A stretch of DNA of 64,000 nucleotides from Segniliparus sp051660745 (lineage in GTDB: Bacteria > Actinomycetota > Actinomycetes > Mycobacteriales > Mycobacteriaceae): positions 124,001 to 188,000 of the forward strand of contig NZ_JBOFQF010000042.1 in assembly GCF_051660745.1 (NCBI RefSeq), read 5' to 3'. The translations under genes were made by a program, and so were the position numbers. The notes under the pieces are model-generated. The model saw only the letters and a list, made by a program, of their open reading frames with translations, was not told where the DNA came from and made no database searches. Of the stretch, positions 31,895 to 39,653 are shown piece after piece (within the stretch, counting starts at the first letter, position 1; the number at the start of each line of letters is the position of its first letter).

Positions 31895-32467
31895 ATGACG
31901 GCTCGACCTTCGCACAGCCCTCAAGCGCCTAAGAACCAGCGTCGCCAGCGGCCACGCCAGACCGGTCCGGGCCAAGCGGTCCAGAACACGGGGCTCTCGG
32001 GGCGCCTCACCCGACGGGCCAACCGGCGAGGACGCGACTTGCGCGGCGACCTGGTGCCGCAGCAGCTTCCGGCATGGCGCAGCAAACGGGAGAAATTCGA
32101 CTCGCTCGTGCTTGAGGCCCTCTCCCCCATCGACCAACGCTGGCACGACCACCTCGTGGGGCTGGACGTCGCGGTGGACGAAGTCCCCCGGATGCACCCG
32201 CTGAACCAGCAGTTCGTGCAGTGGCCCCCCGAAGTGACGGCGGACGGCCCGGTGCCGCTCGCCCGGCTCATTCCGGCCGGGGTGGATCTCGCAGGCAGGC
32301 ACACCCGCGCTCGCGTCGTGCTGTTCCGCAGGCCGCTCGAAGACCGGGCCGAGGACACCGACGAGCTCGTCGACCTGCTGCACCACGTCCTGGTCCGCCA
32401 GATCGCGACCTACCTCGGGCTCACCGAAGAGGCGATCGACCCCGAGGGCACGACGTACGACTATTAA
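31895..32467 (+). CDS. Zincin-like family protein with degenerate active site
   Basis: Protein of 190 residues of the zincin_1 (metallopeptidase-like) family found next to whiB2 in actinobacteria (Rv3259 position). After a basic N-terminal extension (QAPKNQRRQRPRQ) comes FDSLVLEALSPIDQRW, then VDLLHHVLVRQIATYLGLTEEAIDP. In active members the second segment carries HExxH; here it reads HHVLVRQ, so zinc catalysis is unlikely. TACAAT ends six bases before the ATG (leaderless). Divergent from DUF3499. It may be a structural or regulatory relic of a peptidase. Confidence 0.85.
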   Translation: MTARPSHSPQAPKNQRRQRPRQTGPGQAVQNTGLSGRLTRRANRRGRDLRGDLVPQQLPAWRSKREKFDSLVLEALSPIDQRWHDHLVGLDVAVDEVPRMHPLNQQFVQWPPEVTADGPVPLARLIPAGVDLAGRHTRARVVLFRRPLEDRAEDTDELVDLLHHVLVRQIATYLGLTEEAIDPEGTTYDY

Positions 32468-32513
32468 AGGGGTTGGCCCTCAGGCGGAAGCGCCTTGTCG
32501 GTTGTTGGCGAAA

Positions 32514-32792
32514 TCAGGCGAGACGACGCCGCAGGCGCCTCCGCTCGCGCTCCGACAGTCCGCCCCAGATCCCGAAGCGCTCGTCGTTCTGCAGCGCGAA
32601 CTCCAGGCACTCGTCCTTGACGTCGCAGTTCAAGCAGATGCGCTTCGCCTCCCGGGTCGAGCCGCCCTTCTCCGGGAAGAAGACCTCGGGGTCGGTCTGG
32701 GCGCACAGCGCGTTCTCCTGCCACTGCCCTGTGCCTTCTTCCTCTGCTATGGCGAGGAAGATCTGTTGTGTGATGTCAAGCGAGTCTTTCAT
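32514..32792 (-). CDS. whiB2: WhiB2/WhmD-type iron-sulfur regulator
   Basis: Transcription factor of 92 residues that binds a [4Fe-4S] cluster and the sigma factor region 4; the WhmD/WhiB2 type controls septation and cell division. Four Cys are present: ALCAQTD, and the cluster RICLNCDVKDEC; the turn GIWGGLSERERRRL and the basic end are typical. The start MKDSLDITQQIFLAIAEEEG has GAGGGA upstream. Its convergent neighbour is the zincin-like gene, in the same order as Mycobacterium. Confidence 0.95.
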   Translation of the reverse strand: MKDSLDITQQIFLAIAEEEGTGQWQENALCAQTDPEVFFPEKGGSTREAKRICLNCDVKDECLEFALQNDERFGIWGGLSERERRRLRRRLA

Positions 32793-33139
32793 GTGGTCCC
32801 TCGGCTAGTCTCTCGTCAGCGTTACCGAGCCGTCGCCGCAGCGGCGCGCCTGGTTGACATGGTCTCGAACGGATGATCTACTGCTGTTTGTCTGTGTGCG
32901 TGTCCCATTGAGAGCCGCGACGTTCATTCCGTCGGCTTTACTTCCAAATGACACATGTGTGATTACACATGGTGTCCGACGTCTGGTCAAGTCCGAAGAT
33001 TCTTCTTTATGCTTCTGTCATGTTCACGTCGGCGTGTCGCGTCAACCGTAACGCCGGTGTCACATTCCGACAGAAGCTCGATGAACGGGTAGCCTTGGCG
33101 CAGCCCATCGTCGTGCAACCGCAAGGAACGGAGACCCCC
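32793..33139. promoter_or_regulatory. Divergent promoter region of whiB2 and the secreted protease
   Basis: 347 bases without a gene. It holds an imperfect inverted repeat, GACACATGT at 32950-32958 and ACATGGTGTC at 32967-32976, inside ACACATGTGT, a perfect 10-base palindrome. WhiB and other dimeric regulators bind such sites. The region is lower in GC than its flanks, fitting promoters in both directions. Confidence 0.5.
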
Positions 33140-33895
33140 ATGGCCCGCCGTCTCGCAGCTGCGGCTTCCGTATTGTCCCTCGTCGGAGCCTTGGCCCTGC
33201 CCGTCCCATCCTCGTTCGCGGAGCCGAGCCAGATCATGCTCGGCCCGGGATCGGCGCTCGCGCTCGTCGCGACTCCGCCCGCCCCCGGCCGCCAGGTCAA
33301 CGCGGAGCTGTGCACGCTCACCGCCATCGGCCACGACAACACGGGACGGCTCGTCGGCATCACCGCAGGGCACTGCTCCGTCACCGGCAAGATCGTGTAC
33401 CCCGAGAACGTCTCCGAGCTCGGCCCGGTCGGACGGATCGTCAAAGTCGAGCACGACATGAGCCTGCCCATGACCGGGGACACCGCGCACCCGTGGGTCG
33501 AGGACCTCGACTTCGCGGTCATCGAGTTCGACCCGGACAAAGTCGTGCCGAGCGCCAAGATCCGCGCCAAGGGCCACGAGGCCGATGTCACGGACGCGAG
33601 CGGCAGGCCGCAGGTCGGAGACAAGGTGTGCAAGGCGGGCCGCACGACCGGCCTCAGCTGCGGGACCGTCACCTCCGCGCAAGGCGCGGAGCATGCCGCG
33701 TCACTCTGCGCGGACGAGGGCGACTCCGGAGCCCCGGTGTTCAAGGACGGCCGCATCGTCGGCCTCGTCACAGTCGTGATGAAGGACCCGCAGAGCAACG
33801 ACTGCGCCACGGAGCGCGGCACCAATATCGACGCCGTCCTCGCCGCCATCGGGTCGGGCGAGCCCGGCGCAGGGTTCCAAGCGTTCACGGGGTAG
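33140..33895 (+). CDS. Secreted trypsin-like serine protease
   Basis: Exported peptidase of the S1 fold, 251 residues. Signal peptide MARRLAAAASVLSLVGALALPVPSSFA. Catalytic His in GITAGHCS (about residue 78), Asp in DLDFAVIEF (about 124), and Ser in DEGDSGAPV (about 196); the mature chain has Cys pairs suiting two or three disulfides (LCTL/HCS, VCKAG/LSCG, SLCADEG/DCATE). Closest in style to streptogrisin-like mycobacterial proteins such as Rv1815. AAGGAACGGAG precedes the ATG. The methyltransferase gene begins two bases after its stop. Confidence 0.92.
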   Translation: MARRLAAAASVLSLVGALALPVPSSFAEPSQIMLGPGSALALVATPPAPGRQVNAELCTLTAIGHDNTGRLVGITAGHCSVTGKIVYPENVSELGPVGRIVKVEHDMSLPMTGDTAHPWVEDLDFAVIEFDPDKVVPSAKIRAKGHEADVTDASGRPQVGDKVCKAGRTTGLSCGTVTSAQGAEHAASLCADEGDSGAPVFKDGRIVGLVTVVMKDPQSNDCATERGTNIDAVLAAIGSGEPGAGFQAFTG

Positions 33896-33897
33896 CC

Positions 33898-34545
33898 ATG
33901 GATCTGGCGGATTACGATCTCATCGCACGCGACTACGCGGACGCGTGCGCGGACGAGCTGGAAAGAAAGCCGTTCGACCGGGCAGTGCTGACCGGCTTCG
34001 CCCGACTCGTCGCCGCCTCGGGCGGCAGCACGGCGCTCGACGCCGGCTGCGGCCCAGGGCATGCCGCCGTGGTGCTTGCCGAGGCGGGCCTCGCCGTCGA
34101 AGGGGTCGACGCGTCGCCCGCGATGGCGGCGCTCGCCGAGGAGCGGCTCCCCGGACGGCGTTTCGCCGTCGGGGACATGACGGCGTTGCCGCACGGGGAC
34201 GCGGCGTTCCACGCCGTGTGCGCCTGGTACTCCATCATCCACACCCCCGCCGCCGGGCTGGGCGCCTTGTTCGCGGAGCTGGGCCGCGTCCTCGCCCCTG
34301 GCGGCTGGCTGCTCCTCGCGTTCCAGACCGAGGCCCCGACGCTCGACCTCGACGAGGCCTTCGGGCGCCGGATTTCGCTCCGGTTCCTCCGGCACGAGGT
34401 CGCGGCGGTCCACGCCGCGCTGCGCGGCGCCGGATTCGACGTCTTCGCCACCGCCAAGCGCGAACGCGATATCGCGCAGCGCGAGACCGCCGCCCAGGCG
34501 TTCGTGATCGCCAAGAAGCCCCGGCCCACGGCGGCCGCCGACTAG
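33898..34545 (+). CDS. Class I SAM-dependent methyltransferase
   Basis: Protein of 215 residues. Motif I is ALDAGCGPGHAAVVLAEAG, the acidic end of strand 2 is VEGVDASPAM, followed by VGDMTALPHGDAAFHAV and a late LGRVLAPGGWLLLAF, all typical of the UbiE/Methyltransf_11 group. Target unknown. It starts two bases after the protease stop, so it is translated from the same message. The 3' end overlaps the convergent GMC oxidase by four bases. Confidence 0.9.
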   Translation: MDLADYDLIARDYADACADELERKPFDRAVLTGFARLVAASGGSTALDAGCGPGHAAVVLAEAGLAVEGVDASPAMAALAEERLPGRRFAVGDMTALPHGDAAFHAVCAWYSIIHTPAAGLGALFAELGRVLAPGGWLLLAFQTEAPTLDLDEAFGRRISLRFLRHEVAAVHAALRGAGFDVFATAKRERDIAQRETAAQAFVIAKKPRPTAAAD

Positions 34546-36233
34546 ATCGGGGTCAGCGGCAATCGGAGCGCGCCTGGGGCCGTGCCGGGCACGGCCGGCA
34601 GGCCCGGGCGAACCGGCGCGATGCGCTGGTACGGCTCGCCGAGCCCAGGGCGCGGGTCGTCCTCTCCCTTGTTGGTCCAGAACGCCATCGCGCGCTCGGC
34701 TTGCGCCGTGATGGTGAACGACGGGTTCACCCCGAGGTTCGCCGAGATCGCCGAGCCGTCGGACACATGCAGGCCAGGATGGCCGTAGACACGCTGGTAC
34801 GGGTCGATGACGCCGGTCTGCGGCGAGTCGCCGATCGGGCAGCCGCCGATGAAATGCGCGGTGAGCGGGATGTTCAGCGCGTCGAAATAGGTGCTGTTGG
34901 TGTATCCGTCGACCTTCTCCGCCATGCGGCGCGCGATGTCGTGCGCGACGGGGATCCAGTCCGGGTTCGGCTCCCCGGAGCCTTGCTTGGTGGTCATCCG
35001 TGCCCCGAACAGCCCGCGCTTGCGGTACGTGGTCAACGAGTTGTCCTTCGACTGCATCACCAGCACGATGATCGAGCGCTCGGAGGAGCCCCGTGGGAAC
35101 ACCGCGCGCAGCACCCGGTCCGGGCGGCGCAGCATCGCGAGCGCCGTCCGCGCGAGCCGCCACGGCCCGCCGTCGACCATGTCCGTCCGCATCAGGCTCA
35201 TGAAGTTGGAGCCCTTGCCGTATCGGCACACCTCGACGTGCGTGTCGGGCTCGGGATGGATCGACGACGTGATGGCCACCCCTTGGGCGAAGTCGTCGCG
35301 CCCGGGGGCGTAGACGACCGGCACCTCTTCGGAGTTGGTGCGCGTCTGCTCGCCGAGCCTCGGCGACAAGTTCGGCAGCGAGCCGGTGTCCCTCAGCTTG
35401 TGCAGCAGCCGCTGGGTCCCCAACGAAGCCGCCGAGAACACCACGTGGCGCGCGGTGAAGTCGCGCTCCTGCCGACGGACCCAGCGGCCCGTCCGTTTCG
35501 TGCGCACCGTGTACCCCTCGGCGCCGTCCAGCGGCCGCACGTCCGTGACCATCGTCAACGGGTGGATCTCGGCGCCTGCGCGCTCCGCGAGATACAGGTA
35601 GTTGGTCTCGGTGGTGTTCTTCGCGTTGTGCGGGCAGCCCGTGAAGCACTGCGCGCAGCCGACGCAGCCGGTCCGGGCCGGGCCCGCGCCGCCGAAGAAG
35701 GGGTCGTCGACCGTCTTGCCCGGCTCGTCGCCGAAGAACACGCCGACGTTGGTGGCGTGGTAGGTGTCCTCGACGCCGAGGTCCCGCGCCACGGACAGCA
35801 GGACCTCGTCGGGCGGGGTGGTGTGCGGGGTCGTGACCACGCCGAGCATCCGTCTCGCCTGGTCGTAGTACGGCGCGAGCTCGGCCTTCCAGTCGAAGAT
35901 ATGCGACCACTGCTTGTCCGCGTAGAACCCCGCCAACGGCTCGTACAGCGTGTTGCCGTAGATGAGGGACCCGCCGCCGACCCCGACCGCGCTCGCGATG
36001 AACGTCTTCCCCAGCACCGTGAGCCGCTGCGGCCCGAAACAGCCGAGGCCAGGCGCCCACATCGCCTTGCGCACGTGCCAGTTGTTCGGCGGGAAGTCCG
36101 AGGGCTTCCAGCGCCGCCCCATGTCCAACACGGCGACCCGGTAGCCCTTCTCGGTGAGCCGCAGCGCGGCGACGCTCCCGCCGAAGCCGGATCCGACGAC
36201 AACGACATCGTAATCGTAATCGTAATCACTCAT
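34542..36233 (-). CDS. GMC-family oxidoreductase, cholesterol-oxidase-like
   Basis: FAD enzyme of 563 residues, related to mycobacterial ChoD (Rv3409c). FAD-binding VVVVGSGFGGSVAALRL near the N-terminus, then LGKTFIASAVGVGGGSLIYGN; a Cys cluster TGCVGCAQCFTGCPHNAKNT marks the subgroup with four Cys; the C-terminal catalytic region has FIGGCPIGDS and HVSDGSAISANLGVNPSFT, with the catalytic His/Asn. Despite the ChoD label its substrate is uncertain. TACAGT ends seven bases before ATG 36233. The N-terminus is the tandem DYDYDYD encoded by a 6-base repeat. Confidence 0.9.
   Translation of the reverse strand: MSDYDYDYDVVVVGSGFGGSVAALRLTEKGYRVAVLDMGRRWKPSDFPPNNWHVRKAMWAPGLGCFGPQRLTVLGKTFIASAVGVGGGSLIYGNTLYEPLAGFYADKQWSHIFDWKAELAPYYDQARRMLGVVTTPHTTPPDEVLLSVARDLGVEDTYHATNVGVFFGDEPGKTVDDPFFGGAGPARTGCVGCAQCFTGCPHNAKNTTETNYLYLAERAGAEIHPLTMVTDVRPLDGAEGYTVRTKRTGRWVRRQERDFTARHVVFSAASLGTQRLLHKLRDTGSLPNLSPRLGEQTRTNSEEVPVVYAPGRDDFAQGVAITSSIHPEPDTHVEVCRYGKGSNFMSLMRTDMVDGGPWRLARTALAMLRRPDRVLRAVFPRGSSERSIIVLVMQSKDNSLTTYRKRGLFGARMTTKQGSGEPNPDWIPVAHDIARRMAEKVDGYTNSTYFDALNIPLTAHFIGGCPIGDSPQTGVIDPYQRVYGHPGLHVSDGSAISANLGVNPSFTITAQAERAMAFWTNKGEDDPRPGLGEPYQRIAPVRPGLPAVPGTAPGALRLPLTPI
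36209..36226. repeat. Hexanucleotide repeat (CGTAAT)3 in the GMC gene start
   Basis: Three exact CGTAAT units encode DYDYDY at residues 3-8. Copy-number change would keep the frame, so only the length of the acidic N-terminus would vary. Confidence 0.85.
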
Positions 36234-36313
36234 GCCAGACACTGTAACGGACACAACTGTCGATAAGGGCGGTGGACGGACCGCCGGGCGCGGCGGCACG
36301 AGAAGGGGAAGTG

Positions 36314-36722
<409 letters not shown>

Positions 36723-36765
36723 CACAGGAAAGAATACGCCACATAACTCCCTGGCTCTCCCAGAC

Positions 36766-37914
36766 TCAGCGTTGCCAGTGCGAGATGTCGTTGACCAATC
36801 GGACCGAGCTGCGGCCGGAGGCGGCGAACTCGACGACCGACAACGAGGCCACGTCTAAGAACAGCCTCGTCAAAAGCTCCCAGCCGGTTCCGAGCGCGGA
36901 CTTGAGCGTGAGCTTGATCGGGGTCACGTGGGAGACCAGGACGATGTTCTCGCCGGGATGCTTCTCGACCACCTCGTCGACGAACGCGCCCACACGCGCC
37001 GCCACCTGGGCGAAGCTCTCCCCGCCCGGCGCCGTCGTCGTGGGGTCGGAGAGCCATTGGTCGCGCAGCTCGGGATCGCGGGCCTGGATCTCCTGGCCGG
37101 TGAGCCCCTCCCACTCGCCGAAGTCCATCTCGATGAGCCGCTCGTCCGTGCGCACGGGCAGGCCGAGCGCGTCGGCCACCGCCGTCGCGGTCTGCATAGT
37201 CCGAAGCAGCGGCGAGGAGTAGACCTGCGCGACGGCGTCGCGCGATCCGATCCGGCGGGCGACGGCGCGCGCTTGCGACATCCCCGTGGCGGTGAGCGGG
37301 AGGTCCGACCGCCCGCATTGGCGGAACACCCGGGAGGCCTCGGTCTCCCCGTGCCGGACCAGGATCAGCCGGGTCGACGAGGACTTCGGCGGCTCCCAGC
37401 TGGCGGCAGGCTGCGCCGCGACGGCCTCCAGCGTCTGCTGCACCGCTTGCTGTTGCGGGGCTTGCCGCTGCCTCGGGGCCTCGTCGATCCGTTTTCCAAT
37501 ATCCAACACCGCGCCGTCGAGCACCGTGTTGAGCAATGCGTCCGCCCGCTTGTTCTGCTCCCGGGGCACCCAGGTGTAGCTCACCGCGTCGAAAACACGG
37601 CTCACGGCCGCCGCCTGGCTCGCCAGCTCCCGCATATCCGCGTGCTTGACCTTCCACCGGCCCGACATCTGTTCCACGACCAGCTTCGAGTCCATCCGCA
37701 CCGCGACGTGGCGCGCGCCGATCTCTTTGGCGGCTTCGAGGCCGGCGATCAGCCCCCTGTACTCGGCGACGTTGTTCGTGGCGTGCCCGATGCGCTCGGC
37801 CCGCTGCGCGAGCACCTGCGCCGCCGGGCCCTCGGAGTCGAGCACCACAGCGCCATATGCGGCAGGGCCGGGGTTGCCCCGAGACCCGCCGTCCGCCTCG
37901 ACGACCACCCTCAT
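36766..37914 (-). CDS. Bifunctional RNase H / acid phosphatase
   Basis: Fusion of 382 residues, orthologue of mycobacterial Rv2228c. The N-terminal RNase HI-like domain (1-135) cuts RNA in RNA:DNA hybrids: VVVEADGGSRGNPGPAAYG, ATNNVAEYRGLIAGLE and VRMDSKLVVEQ supply the acidic active site. A Gln-rich linker leads to a phosphoglycerate-mutase-like phosphatase with LILVRHGETEASRVF and VLVSHVTPIKLTL (two catalytic His); in Mtb this half acts as alpha-ribazole phosphatase. The ATG shares one base with the upstream stop (TAATG), so it is coupled to the zinc-ribbon gene. Confidence 0.94.
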   Translation of the reverse strand: MRVVVEADGGSRGNPGPAAYGAVVLDSEGPAAQVLAQRAERIGHATNNVAEYRGLIAGLEAAKEIGARHVAVRMDSKLVVEQMSGRWKVKHADMRELASQAAAVSRVFDAVSYTWVPREQNKRADALLNTVLDGAVLDIGKRIDEAPRQRQAPQQQAVQQTLEAVAAQPAASWEPPKSSSTRLILVRHGETEASRVFRQCGRSDLPLTATGMSQARAVARRIGSRDAVAQVYSSPLLRTMQTATAVADALGLPVRTDERLIEMDFGEWEGLTGQEIQARDPELRDQWLSDPTTTAPGGESFAQVAARVGAFVDEVVEKHPGENIVLVSHVTPIKLTLKSALGTGWELLTRLFLDVASLSVVEFAASGRSSVRLVNDISHWQR

Positions 37915-38654
37915 TACGACCCCGTCCTGACCAGGATCGCCTCGCACTCCGGGCACCGCGCCACGTCGTCGGGCGCGGAGGAGGAGATCTGCGACATCTC
38001 CACCGCTGTGAGCTCGAGCCTGCATGCGCCGCACCGCCGCCCGTCCAGCCTGCCCGCAGCGGCCCCGCGCGCCCGCAACCGCTCGTACAGCCCCAGCAGA
38101 TCGTCCCCCCCGGGCTGCTCCTTCACTCGGGACACGTGCTCCTCCCGCGAAGCCGCGGCCTCGTGGAGCTGCTCCTTCAGCCGCGCCTCGGCCTCCGCGA
38201 GCGCCGTGCTCGCGGAAGCCGCCCCCTCGTCCGCCGCAGACCGGCGCGTTTGGGCATCGGCGAGCGCGGCGAACTCCTGTTCCCGCTGTTCCATGAGCAC
38301 GAGCAGCTCGTCCTCGAACACGGCCTGGCGCTTGCGCAGGCTGCCGAGCTCGTGCTGGACGTCGTTCTGCACCCTGGAGTCCAACGCGCCGGATTTGAGC
38401 AGCTGCTCGTCGCGCTCCTCGCGCTTGCGGACCGCGTCGACATCCCCCTCGCGTTTGGCGATCTCCCGGTCCACGTCCTCGATCCGCATCGCGACGACGG
38501 CCGCCTCGTCGGCTGCCGTCCTCGCGGCGGCTTTGGCGTTCGCGAGCCGCTCCGCTTCGGGAATGGCGTGCAAACGGTGGTTCAGCTGGCGCACCTGCGT
38601 GTCGAGCGCAACGACGTCGAGCAGCTCGCGCTGGGCCTTCGGATCGGCTTTCAT
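37914..38654 (-). CDS. Coiled-coil zinc-ribbon protein (CdsZ family)
   Basis: Protein of 246 residues, orthologue of Rv2229c. A long coiled coil with heptads (about 10-190; for example LRKRQAVFEDELLVLMEQREQ) ends in a C4 zinc ribbon, RRCGACRLELT and VARCPECEAIL. The family is thought to act in RNA or ribosome-related processes; the role is unclear. TAACGT ends seven bases before ATG 38654, predicting a leaderless start. It is first in an operon with the RNase H/phosphatase gene. Confidence 0.9.
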   Translation of the reverse strand: MKADPKAQRELLDVVALDTQVRQLNHRLHAIPEAERLANAKAAARTAADEAAVVAMRIEDVDREIAKREGDVDAVRKREERDEQLLKSGALDSRVQNDVQHELGSLRKRQAVFEDELLVLMEQREQEFAALADAQTRRSAADEGAASASTALAEAEARLKEQLHEAAASREEHVSRVKEQPGGDDLLGLYERLRARGAAAGRLDGRRCGACRLELTAVEMSQISSSAPDDVARCPECEAILVRTGS

Positions 38655-38684
38655 GCCACCAACGTTATCCCAGCGCGCCGAGCA

Positions 38685-38978
38685 TCACTGCGCCAAGTAG
38701 TCCGCAGCCTCTTCGTCGCGCCGGTCGATCTGCTCCGCAGCCTTGTCCAACTGCTCGGCGGTGTGACCGATGATCTTGCCGTACGACTCGATGCCGCTGC
38801 CCGCGGCCTTGGTCACCAGGCGAAGCACCGCCGCGAACGGCTGCCCGAGGACGCCGAACACATTCATGCCGAGGTCGGTGTTCTTGCCCGACTCGCCGAT
38901 CGTCCCGAACCCGTCGCTGATGTCCCGAAGGCTCTGCGCGTTGTCGCGAATGGCGTCCGGGTCAACACTGAAGCCCAT
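38685..38978 (-). CDS. EspC-like (DUF2580) type VII secretion-associated protein
   Basis: Helical protein of 97 residues similar to mycobacterial EspC, a small substrate exported by ESX type VII machines. The start GFSVDPDAIRDNAQSLRDISDGF is typical of the family; the second helix is TAEQLDKAAEQIDRRDEEAADYL. No WxG turn is visible. AAAGGGAGAG lies upstream. It is downstream of a YbaB-like gene, the pairing seen in ESX loci, but no ESX membrane components are in this window, so this is an orphan pair. Confidence 0.85.
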   Translation of the reverse strand: MGFSVDPDAIRDNAQSLRDISDGFGTIGESGKNTDLGMNVFGVLGQPFAAVLRLVTKAAGSGIESYGKIIGHTAEQLDKAAEQIDRRDEEAADYLAQ

Positions 38979-38996
38979 CGCTCTCCCTTTCTGTTT

Positions 38997-39056
38997 GGAT
39001 CTGTCCTGTCTGGATCTGCCCTGTCTGGATCTGCCCTGTCTCGATCTGCCCTGTCT
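38997..39056. repeat. Four 15-base tandem repeats
   Basis: Unit GGATCTGCCCTGTCT, four copies head to tail; the first differs by one base (TGTCCTG) and the last by its first base. They lie between the YbaB-like and EspC-like genes, upstream of the EspC-like ribosome site, so copy number may influence the spacing or folding of the message. Confidence 0.9.
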
Positions 39057-39074
39057 CGATCGATCCTGGGCAGG

Positions 39075-39554
39075 TCACCACCGTTTGTGGTCGTCGTCCT
39101 TGCGCACCCACGCCGAGCTCGACCGGCCCTCCGGGTCGTCGTCCGAAGCCGCCGGGGCGCCCGCCCCGGCCTGCGGGCCGGAGTCCTCTTCGTCTTCGTC
39201 CGGCAGCCGGTAGCGGTCGAGAAGCTCATGCGACTTCTCTTCCCCGACCAGGCCGGACACCGCTTCCCGAGCCGAGTCGATCGCGCTGTTCTGCGCCTTG
39301 CGCAGCGCCGTGAGGATCGCCTGCGAGAGCTTTGTCGGGCCAAGCTGGAGCGCCTTGTCGGTGAGGTTCAACGACTGCACTTGGCCGCCCTGCCCGACGA
39401 CCACAGTCACCTCGCCGTTCGCCGCGACCCCGGTGCCGTGGGACTGCTGCAGGGCCTCTTTCGCCTGCTGGCCCTTCTCCTGCAGCGTCGAGAACTCTTT
39501 TTTCAAGTCCGCGAGCCAGGTCTCCGGATCGCTGTAGCTATCAAGCGGCTTCAT
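39075..39554 (-). CDS. YbaB/EbfC-family nucleoid protein (EspL-like)
   Basis: Protein of 159 residues. The core resembles YbaB DNA-binding proteins: GVAANGEVTVVVGQGGQVQSLNL followed by LSQAILTALRKAQNSAIDSAREAV. In ESX-type loci such a protein (EspL) helps effector export. The C-terminal 50 residues are acidic and disordered (DEDEEDSGPQAGAG). Located directly upstream of the EspC-like gene, probably co-transcribed through the tandem repeat array. Confidence 0.85.
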   Translation of the reverse strand: MKPLDSYSDPETWLADLKKEFSTLQEKGQQAKEALQQSHGTGVAANGEVTVVVGQGGQVQSLNLTDKALQLGPTKLSQAILTALRKAQNSAIDSAREAVSGLVGEEKSHELLDRYRLPDEDEEDSGPQAGAGAPAASDDDPEGRSSSAWVRKDDDHKRW

Positions 39555-39653
39555 GCTGCCCTGGTCCTCCCTCGGGAATTATTATGTTGTCATCAAGCTT
39601 AGACGCGCGGGGCAGCCCGGCGGTTCCATGGGGCTGGAACTCGGCTTTGCCCG

